From NCBI GenBank assembly GCA_944368065.1, contig CALVWV010000014.1, positions 1 through 48,770 on the forward strand: a stretch of 48,770 nucleotides of DNA, read 5' to 3'. This stretch comes from an uncultured Clostridia bacterium (GTDB lineage: Bacteria; Bacillota; Clostridia; Christensenellales; Borkfalkiaceae). Below, piece by piece: positions 9,355 to 19,354 of this stretch. Made by a program: the position numbers and the translations under genes. Under the pieces are notes generated by a model, which did no database searches, was not told the DNA's origin, and saw only the letters and a program-made list of their open reading frames with translations. Numbering within the stretch: the first letter of the stretch is position 1; every line of letters starts with the position of its first letter.

Positions 9355-11397
9355 TTACTTGACAAGTCCCTGAACAACGTTTTCGGGCGCGAGCTCGAAC
9401 CTTTCGAACGTTTCTATGAATTTGCCCCTGCCCTGGGTGAGCGAACGCAGCGCGGTGGCGTAAGTCAGAAGCTCTGCCTTGGGCGCTTCCGCCGTTATTA
9501 CCTGAATATCGTCCTGCGCGTCCATGCCTATTATTCTGCCGCGGCGCTTATTGAGGTCGCCGAGGACGTCGCCGAGGTACTGCTCGGGCACGCCTATCCT
9601 TAATTTGGAGTAGGGCTCTAAAATAGCGGGTTTCGCCGCCTTCATGCCCTCTTTGAAAGCTATTTCCGCAGCCGCCTTGAACGCCGCCTCGGAGCTGTCC
9701 ACCTCGTGATAGCTGCCGTCCGTGAGCACCGCCCTCATGCGGATTACGGGGTAGCCCGCAAGCACGCCGTGGGGAAGGCATTCAAGAAGTCCCTTTTCGA
9801 CGGCGGGTATATACTGCTTGGGTACTGCGCCGCCGACTACCTCTTCGGCGAACTCGAAGTCGTTGTCGCAGGGCTCGAAGCGGATTTTGCAGTGACCGTA
9901 CTGGCCGTGTCCGCCCGACTGTTTTTTATACTTGCCCTCTGCAAGCGCCGTGCCTAAAATCGTCTCTTTATAGTTTATGGCGGGGGTGCGCAAATCTGCG
10001 TCCGCGCCGAACTTTGCCTTGAGTTTTTTGTTTATTATGTCGAGATGAACTTCGCCCTGACCGCCGATAAGCGTTTCGCCCGTGTCGGCAATTTTGCGCA
10101 CGCCGAAGGACTTATCCTCCTCCTCAAGGCGCGCAAGACCGGAAAATACCTTGTCTTCCGTGCCCTTGACCTTGGCATATACCGCCATGAAAAGCACGGG
10201 ACGGGGGAAAAGTATGGGGTCGAACTTTACGGGCGCGGACTCGTCGCAGAGCGTGTCGCCCGTGTTGGTGTTGGAGAGCTTGGAAACGGCGCCTATGTCG
10301 CCCGCAGTGAGCTCTGAAACGGGCTCCTGCTTTTTGCCTTTGAGAAGGTAAATGGCGTTTATGCGCTCCGTCTGGCCTGTGGTGGAGTTGAGAACGGTCA
10401 TGCCCGTTTTAAGCACGCCGCGGCACACCCTCATGTAATTCATTTTGCCGACGAAGGAGTCCACCGCCGTTTTGAACACCTGTGCGGCGAAGGGCTGTTC
10501 GTCGTCGCATTCTATCTGAATGACTTCGTCCTTCTTTAGGTCGGTAGCGAGCATATCGCCGCGCTCGGAAGCGTCGGGCATATACTTTACTATTTCGTTC
10601 ATAAGGTTGATGACGCCGCGGTTGTTGAGCGCGCTGCCCGCCATTACGGGAACGGTGTTTATGTTGTGTATGCCCTTGCGGATGCCGTGAATTATTTCTT
10701 CGCGGTCGAGCGCGCCCGTTTCGAAGTATTTTTCGAGCAGGACGTCGTCGTTTTCCGCCGCCGTCTCGGTAAGCGAAAGCTGCATTGCCGCGAGCTCTTC
10801 CTTCTTATCTTCGGGAACGGGTATTTCCTCGGGGCCTACGCCCGTGAAGTGGTACGCCTTTTCCGTGAGGGCGTTGACAAAGCCCGCCATCTTGTTGCCT
10901 TCCATTATAGGTATCTGAATGGGCGCTATTTTGCCGTGATACTTTGCTTCGAGGGCGGCTACCGTGCCGTTGTAGTCGGCGTTTTCCTTATCCATGCCGT
11001 TGATGAAAATTACCATCGGCTTTTTTGCCTTGAGGCAGGCGTTTATTGCCTTTTCCGCGCCGACGGTAACCGTGCCGTTCGCACCCATGACTACGAGTGC
11101 GCCGCCGCAGGCGCGCATAGCTTCGTTGAATTCGCCTTCAAAATCGTAAAAACCGGGGACATCGAGAAGGTTTAACTTTGTTTCCCTCCAGATAGTGTAG
11201 CATACGGAGAGCGAAACAGACATTTTGCGTGCAATTTCCTGCTCGTCGTAGTCGCTTACGGTTGTGCCCGCATCTACCCTTCCCATACGGTCTATGGAGC
11301 GGCCGTTGAACATAATGGCCTCGCACAAGGTGGTTTTGCCCTCGCCGCTGTGCCCGATGATAGCAATGTTGTGAATGTTTTTAGCCTTGATACTCAT
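9355..11397 (-). CDS. EF-G-like translational GTPase paralogue (FusA2-type)
   Basis: The 680-residue protein has the five-domain EF-G layout: a G domain (1-270), domain II, domains III-V with GGHGQYGHCKIRF and the C-terminal GRIIGMDAQDDIQVI. Key G motifs differ from true EF-G. G1 is GHSGEGKTT, G3 is DVPGF rather than DTPGH (the catalytic His is Phe), and G4 is NGMD rather than NKMD. This matches the EF-G-like family known from several phyla beside ordinary EF-G, whose role is poorly defined and may involve ribosome binding with weak GTPase activity. The housekeeping fusA should be elsewhere. It lies downstream of the atp operon, but a terminator separates them. Confidence 0.9.
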   Translation of the reverse strand: MSIKAKNIHNIAIIGHSGEGKTTLCEAIMFNGRSIDRMGRVDAGTTVSDYDEQEIARKMSVSLSVCYTIWRETKLNLLDVPGFYDFEGEFNEAMRACGGALVVMGANGTVTVGAEKAINACLKAKKPMVIFINGMDKENADYNGTVAALEAKYHGKIAPIQIPIMEGNKMAGFVNALTEKAYHFTGVGPEEIPVPEDKKEELAAMQLSLTETAAENDDVLLEKYFETGALDREEIIHGIRKGIHNINTVPVMAGSALNNRGVINLMNEIVKYMPDASERGDMLATDLKKDEVIQIECDDEQPFAAQVFKTAVDSFVGKMNYMRVCRGVLKTGMTVLNSTTGQTERINAIYLLKGKKQEPVSELTAGDIGAVSKLSNTNTGDTLCDESAPVKFDPILFPRPVLFMAVYAKVKGTEDKVFSGLARLEEEDKSFGVRKIADTGETLIGGQGEVHLDIINKKLKAKFGADADLRTPAINYKETILGTALAEGKYKKQSGGHGQYGHCKIRFEPCDNDFEFAEEVVGGAVPKQYIPAVEKGLLECLPHGVLAGYPVIRMRAVLTDGSYHEVDSSEAAFKAAAEIAFKEGMKAAKPAILEPYSKLRIGVPEQYLGDVLGDLNKRRGRIIGMDAQDDIQVITAEAPKAELLTYATALRSLTQGRGKFIETFERFELAPENVVQGLVK

Positions 11398-11633
11398 ATT
11401 TTTTAGTCCCTTATCATAAATTGACGCCCTGATCTGCGCCGCGCTTTGCGGTATAATGCCGCGCGTAATTTAATTATACAGTATAACTTTGCAAAAATCA
11501 ATACCCAAATTTTTGCGCGAAGGGCGCGAAAGGGGCGCACATATGCGCCTTTCAGTTGCAAAAACGGCGGCCCGGCAAGGCGGAAAACAAAAAGGGCGGG
11601 CAATATGCCTTAACCAACGCGCACTCTGCGCGC

Positions 11634-11665
11634 GCCGCCGCCGCGGGCGCGCCCGCGGCGGCGGC
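11634..11665. repeat. Perfect 32-bp GC palindrome
   Basis: Both arms (11634-11648 and 11651-11665) are perfect and the central GC is also self-complementary, so there is no loop. It could extrude as a cruciform or fold in RNA from either strand. Confidence 0.85.
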
Positions 11666-11719
11666 TATGCCCGCAAATAAAAAATATGCCGGAAGTGCGC
11701 CGTTTATTGCAGAATATGC

Positions 11720-11764
11720 AAAAAAGTGCCGCGGCGGCATATCGGAAAGACATGCCGCCGCGGC
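11720..11764 (-). terminator. Terminator of the ATP synthase operon
   Basis: A 13-bp GC stem (11728-11740 with 11752-11764) is followed on the minus strand by T6 (11725-11720), about 60 bases after the atpC stop. Confidence 0.85.
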
Positions 11765-11826
11765 TACTTATAAAAATATTTTTTTAAGGTACGGCGCGCA
11801 CTTTCGGCGCGCGCGGAGGATATTGT

Positions 11827-12255
11827 TTACTTGCCCTGACGGCCGCCGCGCAGATAGCTGCGCCTTATCTTGAGTTTGCTTACCGCCCTTGCAAGCTGTG
11901 CCTGCGCAGAATAGTACTCCTGTATGCTGAGTTTCTGCAGCATTGCCTCTTTCGCCTTTGCGGCTTCGCGCTCGGCGCGCTCTTCGTCTATCTCTTCGGG
12001 GCGGAGCACGGAGTCGGCGAGCACCAGCACGTCGTTATTTTCTATCTTCATTATTCCGGAAGATACTGCCGCCTCTACGGGCTCCCGACCGGGCGCGCGG
12101 TAGGTAAGTTTGCCGGGTACGAGCGCCGTTATCGTGTTGCTGTGACCGGCAAGCACGCCGTACTGCCCGTCTACCGCGGGTATTATAAGGCTTTCGCACT
12201 CGCCTTCGTAAAAGGTGCGGTGCGCGCTTAAAATATGCACTTTGAAAGTATTCAT
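11827..12255 (-). CDS. atpC: F1 ATP synthase epsilon subunit
   Basis: The 142-residue protein has the N-terminal beta sandwich (FKVHILSAHRTFYEGECESLIIPAVDGQYGVLAGH) and a C-terminal helical hairpin rich in Glu, Ala and Lys. Epsilon sits on the rotor with gamma and can inhibit ATP hydrolysis through its C-terminal helices. It is the last gene of the operon, 94 bases after atpD. The length is normal, and the tail is basic (KLKIRRSYLRGGRQGK). Confidence 0.95.
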   Translation of the reverse strand: MNTFKVHILSAHRTFYEGECESLIIPAVDGQYGVLAGHSNTITALVPGKLTYRAPGREPVEAAVSSGIMKIENNDVLVLADSVLRPEEIDEERAEREAAKAKEAMLQKLSIQEYYSAQAQLARAVSKLKIRRSYLRGGRQGK

Positions 12256-12349
12256 AAAAATTACCTGCCTTTTACGGCGGCACGCGCGCCGCGCAAATGT
12301 TTTTGCGCAGCCGCAAATCGTGCGCAGATATTTCAGCCGATTATTTCAA

Positions 12350-13744
<1,395 letters not shown>

Positions 13745-14641
13745 TTAAAGACTCTCCTTATGTTCAAGCTGGGCGCGGGCGCCCGCGGCAACTTCGGTTA
13801 TCTCCTGGGTGATAGCCGCCTGCCTCATTCTGTTATACTGTACCGAAAGCTCGGATATGAGCTTTTCGGCGTTGTCGTTTGCCGATTTCATCGCCGTCAT
13901 TCGGGCGTGCTGTTCGGAGCAGAAACTGTCCACGAGCGCGCTGTATATAAAGCCCGCTATGTAGCTGCTCATGATATTGTCGAGCACGACTTCTACCGAA
14001 GGCGTGTACTCGAAAGGCGAGAGCACGGGCTCTTCCACGGTGGAGGTAACGAACTCCTTGCGGTGGAAGGGCAGAAGACGGGTTAAAAGCGCCTGGTCGG
14101 ACATGCCGCGCATATCGGTATATGCCACATATATCTTGGTGAACGAGCCTTTGTTGAACTCTTCCAGAAGTATGTCGGATATCTCCCTCGCGCGGTGCAT
14201 CGTAGGATTCTGCGCGGTGTATAAAAAGCTTTTTTCAACGGGGATGCCGCGCTGCTTTAAAAGCTGACGGCCGTATTCGCCCACGACGTACCACTTTATT
14301 TCGCAGCCGTAATCCATAAGCGTCATCGCCTGCTTTATTACGTTGTAGTTGTAAGAGCCCGCAAGGCCTTTATCGCCCGTTATGAGCAGGCAGGCAAAAG
14401 TGCCCGTAAGCTTTTCGTTGACGTCGACGGGGTAAAAATAGCGGTTATCCGCAGGCATTTCACCCTGGCGGAATATACGCTTTATCTCCACGCGCAGCGC
14501 CTCGAAATAGGGGCGCGTGCTGTCAAGGTCGTTTTTTGCCTTGCGCATCTTGGTGGACGATATAAGGTACATCGCGTTGGTTATTTTGCGCGTTTCCTTT
14601 ATGCTGTCTATTCTCTTTTTTATTCCCTGTATATTAGGCAT
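13745..14641 (-). CDS. atpG: F1 ATP synthase gamma subunit
   Basis: The 298-residue central rotor shaft has the N-terminal helix IKKRIDSIKETRKITNAM and the C-terminal NDNAEKLI...YNRMRQAAITQEI, both conserved. The ATG at 14641 is preceded by GAGAGG; the frame also allows GTG two codons earlier. A 160-base gap separates it from the alpha fusion gene, unlike the tight packing of most atp operons. Confidence 0.96.
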   Translation of the reverse strand: MPNIQGIKKRIDSIKETRKITNAMYLISSTKMRKAKNDLDSTRPYFEALRVEIKRIFRQGEMPADNRYFYPVDVNEKLTGTFACLLITGDKGLAGSYNYNVIKQAMTLMDYGCEIKWYVVGEYGRQLLKQRGIPVEKSFLYTAQNPTMHRAREISDILLEEFNKGSFTKIYVAYTDMRGMSDQALLTRLLPFHRKEFVTSTVEEPVLSPFEYTPSVEVVLDNIMSSYIAGFIYSALVDSFCSEQHARMTAMKSANDNAEKLISELSVQYNRMRQAAITQEITEVAAGARAQLEHKESL

Positions 14642-14801
14642 AAACACCTCTCGCGGAATTTCCGCCGTGCGGCGAACCCGCGCGATATTCCGGGGCGCGC
14701 CCCTCGCTGCGCACTTTTGCGCAGGCTTGCCGGACGCTTATGCGGCGCGGCTTTTATTTATTTTGCGCCCGCCTTTAAATTGCGGCAGGCGCGCACGGTT
14801 T

Positions 14802-16610
14802 TCAGGCGCTGTGCTTTGCAGCGGCGTACTTTTCGGCAAATGCTTTGGTAACTTCCGCAATCTGCTTTTTGAGCTCTGCGGAAAGCTTTTCGCCTTTCTT
14901 TACCTCCGCGCATATTTCGGGCTGTTTCTCGTCGTAATACTCGAGCAGCTTGCCCTTGAAGTCGGGGATGTCGCCTACGTCCACCGCCGTCATGCCGTGA
15001 CCGAGCGCGGACGCGAGCAGTATTACCTGCTGGTACATCGCAAGGGGGCTTGCCTGGGGCTGGCGGAGGAGCATCATGAGGCTCTTGCCGTAGAACAGGA
15101 GCTTCTTCGTTGCGTCGTCGAGGTCGGAAGAGAACTGCATGAACACTTCCATTTCCCTGTACTGCGCAAGGTCGAGACGAAGAGGACCTGCAGTCGACTT
15201 CATCGCCTTGGTCTGGGCGTCGCCGCCTACACGCGAGACGGATATGCCGACGTTGACCGCGGGGCGCTGGCCGGAGAAGAACAAATCGTTCGCAAGGAAG
15301 ATCTGTCCGTCGGTTATGGATATTATGTTGGTGGGGATATATGCCGATATATCGCCCGCCTGCGTTTCAACTATGGGCAGAGCCGTTATCGAACCGCCGC
15401 CCCTTTCGTCTGAAAGGTGTGCCGCGCGCTCGAGAAGGCGGGAATGCAGATAGAATACGTCGCCGGGGTATGCTTCACGGCCGGGAGACCTGCCGAGAAG
15501 AAGGGAAAGTGCACGGTATGCAACCGCATGCTTTGAAAGGTCGTCGTAAATTATAAGCACGTCCTTGCCCTTGTTCATGAAGTACTCCGCCATTGCGCAG
15601 CCCGAGTAAGGCGCTATGTACTGCAGCGAAGCGCTGTCGCTTGCGAACGAGCTTACTATTATGGTATAGTCCATCGCGCCGCGCTTTCTGAGCATTTCTG
15701 CAAGGCGCGCAACGGAGCTTGCCTTCTGACCTATGGCTACGTATACGCAGATGACGTCCTTGCCCTTCTGGTTAAGAATGGTATCGGTGGCAATGGTAGT
15801 CTTGCCCGTCTGCCTGTCGCCTATTATAAGTTCACGCTGACCCCTGCCTATGGGGAACATGGAGTCGATGGCGAGTATGCCCGTTTCAAGCGGTCTGTTT
15901 ACGGGCTGTCTGTCTACTATGCCGGGCGCTGCCGCCTCTATGGGCATGTATGCTTCGGCTTCGATTTCGCCCGCGCCGTCTATGGGCGAGCCGAGCGCGT
16001 CGACTATTCTGCCCACGAGTCCGTCGCCTGCGGGAACACCCGCCGTTTTGCCCGTACGGTAAACCTTGCTGCCCTCTTCGACTTCTCTGTCGTTGCCGAA
16101 GAGAACGGCGCCTACTTCGCCTTCGCCGAGCTCCTGAACCATGCCCTTTATGCCGTTTTCGAAAGTTACTATTTCGCCGTATTCGACGAGGTCGAGCCCG
16201 TCTATGCGCGCAATGCCGTCGCCTACGGAAATAACTCTGCCGGTCTCGTGCGCGCCGAGGGGCATTGCCCAGTTTTCTATCGCGCTTTTAAGATTTTCGA
16301 CGGCCTCTTTTATAAGCGGCGTCACGCCGCCAGTAGATAAGGAGGATTTTCTTATGTCCTCTTTGAGCTTGTTTACCCTGCCCTGCGCCGACCAGTCGAA
16401 AACATTGTCGCCGAACTCGAGGCGGAAACCGCTGACAAGCGATTTATCCGTCACTATATTTATTTCGGGACGGACGCCGTACGTCTTTTCAAGGAATGCG
16501 GCTATGCCCTTTTTCTGTTCATCGGTAGGTGGATTCACGCAGTACAGCGTTGCCTGCGTCTTTTCCTTCTGCACGTCGAAAAACGCGTCTTTCTTATTCT
16601 TATCAGTCAT
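14802..16610 (-). CDS. atpA: ATP synthase delta C-terminal domain fused to alpha subunit
   Basis: The product is 602 residues; ordinary alpha is about 500. Residues about 95-602 are a complete alpha: N-terminal helix, VGDGIARIDGL, P-loop GDRQTGKTT, and GRSPGREAYPGDVFYLHSRLLERAA. Residues about 19-88 match the C-terminal domain of delta/OSCP: ATLYCVNPPTDEQKKGI, then a helix ending in EKTYGV, then TDKSLVSGFRLEFGDNVFDWSAQGRVNKL, which lines up with the E. coli delta pattern [29 protein letters not shown]. The delta N-terminal six-helix domain is absent and no separate atpH exists between atpF and this gene. The ORF overlaps atpF by 8 bases. Three delta-type domains per F1 would result. The call is sure; the functional meaning is inference. 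Confidence 0.95.
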   Translation of the reverse strand: MTDKNKKDAFFDVQKEKTQATLYCVNPPTDEQKKGIAAFLEKTYGVRPEINIVTDKSLVSGFRLEFGDNVFDWSAQGRVNKLKEDIRKSSLSTGGVTPLIKEAVENLKSAIENWAMPLGAHETGRVISVGDGIARIDGLDLVEYGEIVTFENGIKGMVQELGEGEVGAVLFGNDREVEEGSKVYRTGKTAGVPAGDGLVGRIVDALGSPIDGAGEIEAEAYMPIEAAAPGIVDRQPVNRPLETGILAIDSMFPIGRGQRELIIGDRQTGKTTIATDTILNQKGKDVICVYVAIGQKASSVARLAEMLRKRGAMDYTIIVSSFASDSASLQYIAPYSGCAMAEYFMNKGKDVLIIYDDLSKHAVAYRALSLLLGRSPGREAYPGDVFYLHSRLLERAAHLSDERGGGSITALPIVETQAGDISAYIPTNIISITDGQIFLANDLFFSGQRPAVNVGISVSRVGGDAQTKAMKSTAGPLRLDLAQYREMEVFMQFSSDLDDATKKLLFYGKSLMMLLRQPQASPLAMYQQVILLASALGHGMTAVDVGDIPDFKGKLLEYYDEKQPEICAEVKKGEKLSAELKKQIAEVTKAFAEKYAAAKHSA

Positions 16611-17322
16611 TTTTACCGCCTTGATTTACAGTTTTTAAGAATTCGTCGTAAATGGCGCTGTCGCCTTCGGGCGAACTCTCGCGCGTGATGGCGTCTATTG
16701 CCGCTCCGCCGACCATTTCGGCAAGATCAGCCCTGGATACTTCGCTCTTGCGCTCGGCTTCGCCGCGCACGGAAATGCGGGCAAGTCTGTCGGCAAGGGT
16801 CTCCCTCGCCTCGCGGGAAATGCCTTCTATCGTTATGTCCTGAGAAGCCGTCTTAAGATAGCTGTCGTAAAGTGCGCCGTCGCTCTCGGGCGAGCTGTTC
16901 ACGGCGAGCAGCTTTTCGGCAGAACTTATTACCATGTCTGCTATTTCGCGCTCCGCGCCGCTGAAGTAAGCCGCCTTCTCCTCTTCGGCCTTGCGCCTGC
17001 CTTCTGTGAGAATGTTCTGTGCCTGCGTCTGCGCTTCGGCTATCATGCGTCTGTTGCGGGATTCGGTGTCAGCCAGATATTCCTTTCTGTGCTTTTCCAG
17101 CTCGCTGTCCATGGAAGCTATCTTTGAATTCTTTTCCTCGTCAAGCTCAACAAGTTCGGCCTTCTTTTTCGCGTGCTCTTCAGCTATGGCCCTGTACTTC
17201 TCCTGGCGGTCGTGCATGAACTTGCGCACGGGCTTAAAAAGAAGATATGTAAGGCCGACGGCGAGAATTATAAAATTGAACGCATGCAACAGTATCTGTT
17301 GCCAGTCTATATTCAAAGGCAT
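16603..17322 (-). CDS. atpF: Fo ATP synthase b subunit with duplicated C-terminal segment
   Basis: The 239-residue protein is longer than the usual 160-170. It has one membrane helix (about 10-28, ending FKPVRKFM) and a long charged coiled coil (35-130) typical of b, the stator dimer stalk. The C-terminal segment is duplicated: residues 123-161 and 196-234 align over 39 positions with 16 identities, including SSPE-D-A-YD--LKT. A 34-residue bridge joins the copies. In E. coli the b C-terminus contacts delta, so the duplication fits the odd delta arrangement of the next gene. I see no delta N-terminal domain in the bridge, but a diverged one cannot be excluded. Confidence 0.93.
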   Translation of the reverse strand: MPLNIDWQQILLHAFNFIILAVGLTYLLFKPVRKFMHDRQEKYRAIAEEHAKKKAELVELDEEKNSKIASMDSELEKHRKEYLADTESRNRRMIAEAQTQAQNILTEGRRKAEEEKAAYFSGAEREIADMVISSAEKLLAVNSSPESDGALYDSYLKTASQDITIEGISREARETLADRLARISVRGEAERKSEVSRADLAEMVGGAAIDAITRESSPEGDSAIYDEFLKTVNQGGKND

Positions 17323-17473
17323 AAATTAACCTCCGCCGCGCCTTGTGCGCGGAAAATACGTTTGAATTTAAGGAAAACCGAGGCGGGAAAAGCTTTGTGC
17401 TAAAAATTCAGCGCACTCGCTCCGCCCGCACTCGTCGTTGCGGCAATCGCCGCTGTTTTTTATATTCTGTGCC

Positions 17474-17902
17474 TTACAATACGAAGATGAGCAGTACCGA
17501 TACTATCAACGCGTAAATAACGACGGTCTCGACGAATACAAGGCCGAGCATCATGGTAGAACGGATGTTGCCTGCTGCTTCGGGCTGACGGGAAATGCCG
17601 TCCATAGCCTTTGCGATGGAAAGGCCCATTGCGATTGCGCCTGCAATCGCGGATACGCCGATAGCTACTGCGGCTGCGATTGCCTTGCTGGAAGTTACCT
17701 GAGCTTCTGCTGCCTCTTTGCTGGTCGCTTCGTCTGCAGCTGCTGCGGGCTGGTTTTCTTCTTCGGCATAAGTTTCGATGCCGTACTCGGGTTCAGCTGT
17801 CTCGGCAGATGCGGGAAGAGCAAATACCGAAATAACGGAAAGCACTACAACCGCGAGAAGTGCGGCTACGGCTACAGCCGTAAATCTTTTAACAAGTTTC
17901 AT
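17474..17902 (-). CDS. atpE: Fo ATP synthase c subunit with signal peptide and acidic extension
   Basis: The product has 142 residues against 70-90 for most c subunits. Residues 1-33 look like a signal peptide (MKLVKRF, a hydrophobic core, then ALPASA before ETAEPE). Residues 34-70 are Glu/Ala-rich. Residues 71-142 are the c hairpin: helix 1, polar loop SRQPEA (RQPE at 105-108), and helix 2 with the ion-binding Glu125 in FVETVVIY. The position matching Gln32 of Na+-type rings is Met and the position matching Thr67 is Val, although Tyr is kept, so proton coupling seems likelier than Na+. The rotor ring lies in the membrane with its N-terminus outside. Confidence 0.93.
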   Translation of the reverse strand: MKLVKRFTAVAVAALLAVVVLSVISVFALPASAETAEPEYGIETYAEEENQPAAAADEATSKEAAEAQVTSSKAIAAAVAIGVSAIAGAIAMGLSIAKAMDGISRQPEAAGNIRSTMMLGLVFVETVVIYALIVSVLLIFVL

Positions 17903-18090
17903 AATATCCTCCGGAATAAAACTTTATTGATTTTCTTTTTTATATATAAAGCGTCGCGTTGCAGCTTATCCGCCGGCGGCGGCGCGCTTTACCTCTTTTC
18001 ATGCAGCCGCAAGGCTGGTTGCCTCCGGCGTTTTTTTCTTATTTAAATATGTAAATGATTAAATGGTTAAGCTGCGGATTGCGTAAATGT

Positions 18091-18948
18091 TTAAGCCGCG
18101 GCCTTTGCCTTCGCCTTGCGCTTTGCCTTTTCCTTCTTCACGGGCGGTTCGGTAGCCTCGCCGTAGAAGGTGGATACAAGCGTTATGAGCACGAACGTCT
18201 GTATGAGCGCGTGTATGAGCGTGAACAGCACGCCTACAATGACGGGAAGAACTATGCTCAGCGATATGGTATAGTAGACGAGCTCGGTTACGAGAAGTCC
18301 GGAAAGCAGCGCGCCGAAAAGACGGAAGCTCATGGATACGGGAAGGGAGAAATCTTTGAGCACCCTGCCCATGCCGCGCAGACCGTTGGAAATAATGCCG
18401 CCGCCGAGTATTACGAAGTAGCTTAAAAAGCCCATAGCGATTGCGGCGTTAATGTCCGAAAGCGGCGCGGGGAGCGATACCGAAAAGCCCTCTGTGGAAG
18501 TCCACTGCAGACCGAGAAGCTCGAAAAGCGTGCCTATGCAGATGTAGCAGCCTGCGCTGAATATGTAGCAGCCGAGGAAATTATTCCTTGCGGGGCTGTT
18601 CGTGCCTGCCATGTTATCGAAGAAGCCTACAAGCTTTTCTATGAGAAGCTGGAATTTGCCGGGCACTTCTTTGAAGCGGGGAATGGCAAATATGCGCACG
18701 CAGGCGGCAAAAACAAGAAGTATTATCGTCACCGTAATGGCGGATATCGCCGCGGGATTGACTGCCCATCCGAAGAGGCTTATCTTCTTCTCTTCGTGCA
18801 GAACGGCGTCGGTGAGTTCCTCGGAGATGTCGCCCGAACGGGGCTTGGCGCCTATTATAAAGGAGACGACAAGCAAAACGACGAGCACAAGGAATATCGC
18901 CGCTACCCATATGTACTTTTTATTCAGCGGTTTTTTTACAGTTTTCAT
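18091..18948 (-). CDS. atpB: Fo ATP synthase a subunit with lysine-rich C-terminal tail
   Basis: The 285-residue membrane protein carries the proton half-channels. The stator arginine lies in SMSFRLFGALLSGLL; the residue after RLFG is Ala where Asn is usual. The last helix (VLFTLIHALIQTFVLITLVSTFY) is followed by an added Lys/Ala tail of about 20 residues (ending KAKRKAKAKAAA) that ordinary a subunits lack. I chose the ATG at 18948, preceded by GGTGG; the frame opens 21 codons earlier but without a ribosome site. It is the first gene of the operon; no atpI is seen upstream. Confidence 0.93.
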   Translation of the reverse strand: MKTVKKPLNKKYIWVAAIFLVLVVLLVVSFIIGAKPRSGDISEELTDAVLHEEKKISLFGWAVNPAAISAITVTIILLVFAACVRIFAIPRFKEVPGKFQLLIEKLVGFFDNMAGTNSPARNNFLGCYIFSAGCYICIGTLFELLGLQWTSTEGFSVSLPAPLSDINAAIAMGFLSYFVILGGGIISNGLRGMGRVLKDFSLPVSMSFRLFGALLSGLLVTELVYYTISLSIVLPVIVGVLFTLIHALIQTFVLITLVSTFYGEATEPPVKKEKAKRKAKAKAAA

Positions 18949-19150
18949 TGTACCACCAGAATTTTCGGCTTTCGCCGTGATTGTCAGTTTAAAATGCGTT
19001 GAACGGGGCATATCATGGGGTCAACAACGTAAAAACCCCAAACCTTTAGCTTTACGAACGCCCTTTTGCTCAATTTTTTTGCGCATTCAGAATGGCTATG
19101 CGCTGCACGGCGTCACATTTTATATTGTTGCGGCCGCAACTATAATGAGC

Positions 19151-19173
19151 AAAAAATTCCGCATTGCATGCGG
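19151..19173 (-). terminator. Second terminator-like hairpin in the atp leader
   Basis: The stem CCGCAT/ATGCGG with a 3-base loop is followed on the minus strand by AATTTTTT. It lies about 200 bases before the chosen atpB start. Confidence 0.55.
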
Positions 19174-19249
19174 TGCAAAAAAATAACGCCCCTGCACGGC
19201 ACAGCCTGCAAGCGACGTTTTTCTGCGTACGGACAATAAGCGCCGACTC

Positions 19250-19274
19250 AAAAAACGATGCGGTCTGACCGCAT
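19250..19274 (-). terminator. First terminator-like hairpin in the atp leader
   Basis: The stem ATGCGGT/ACCGCAT with a 3-base loop is followed on the minus strand by CGTTTTTT. It ends about 97 bases downstream of the predicted transcription start, so promoter plus hairpin define a small-RNA-sized unit or an attenuator. Confidence 0.6.
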
Positions 19275-19354
19275 AATCCATGACGTCGCTCTCATCTGTT
19301 GCCTGCCGCTTTTCACACGCGGCGGACGCATTTTTCCCCTTACTTATCAGCGTT

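Larger units (their letters stand above)
11398..11826. other. Intergenic region between atpC and the EF-G-like gene
   Basis: No credible gene; the reading frames here are Ala/Arg-rich products of GC-rich palindromes. It contains the perfect palindrome at 11634-11665 and the atp operon terminator at 11720-11764. AT-rich sequence near 11470-11480 may hold the promoter of the EF-G-like gene, but I could not define it. Confidence 0.6.

Noticed and set aside
17474..17902. Na+-type c subunit
   Set aside because: The Tyr near the ion-binding Glu is kept, but the Gln of helix 1 is Met and the Thr after E-T is Val, so the Na+ signature is incomplete.
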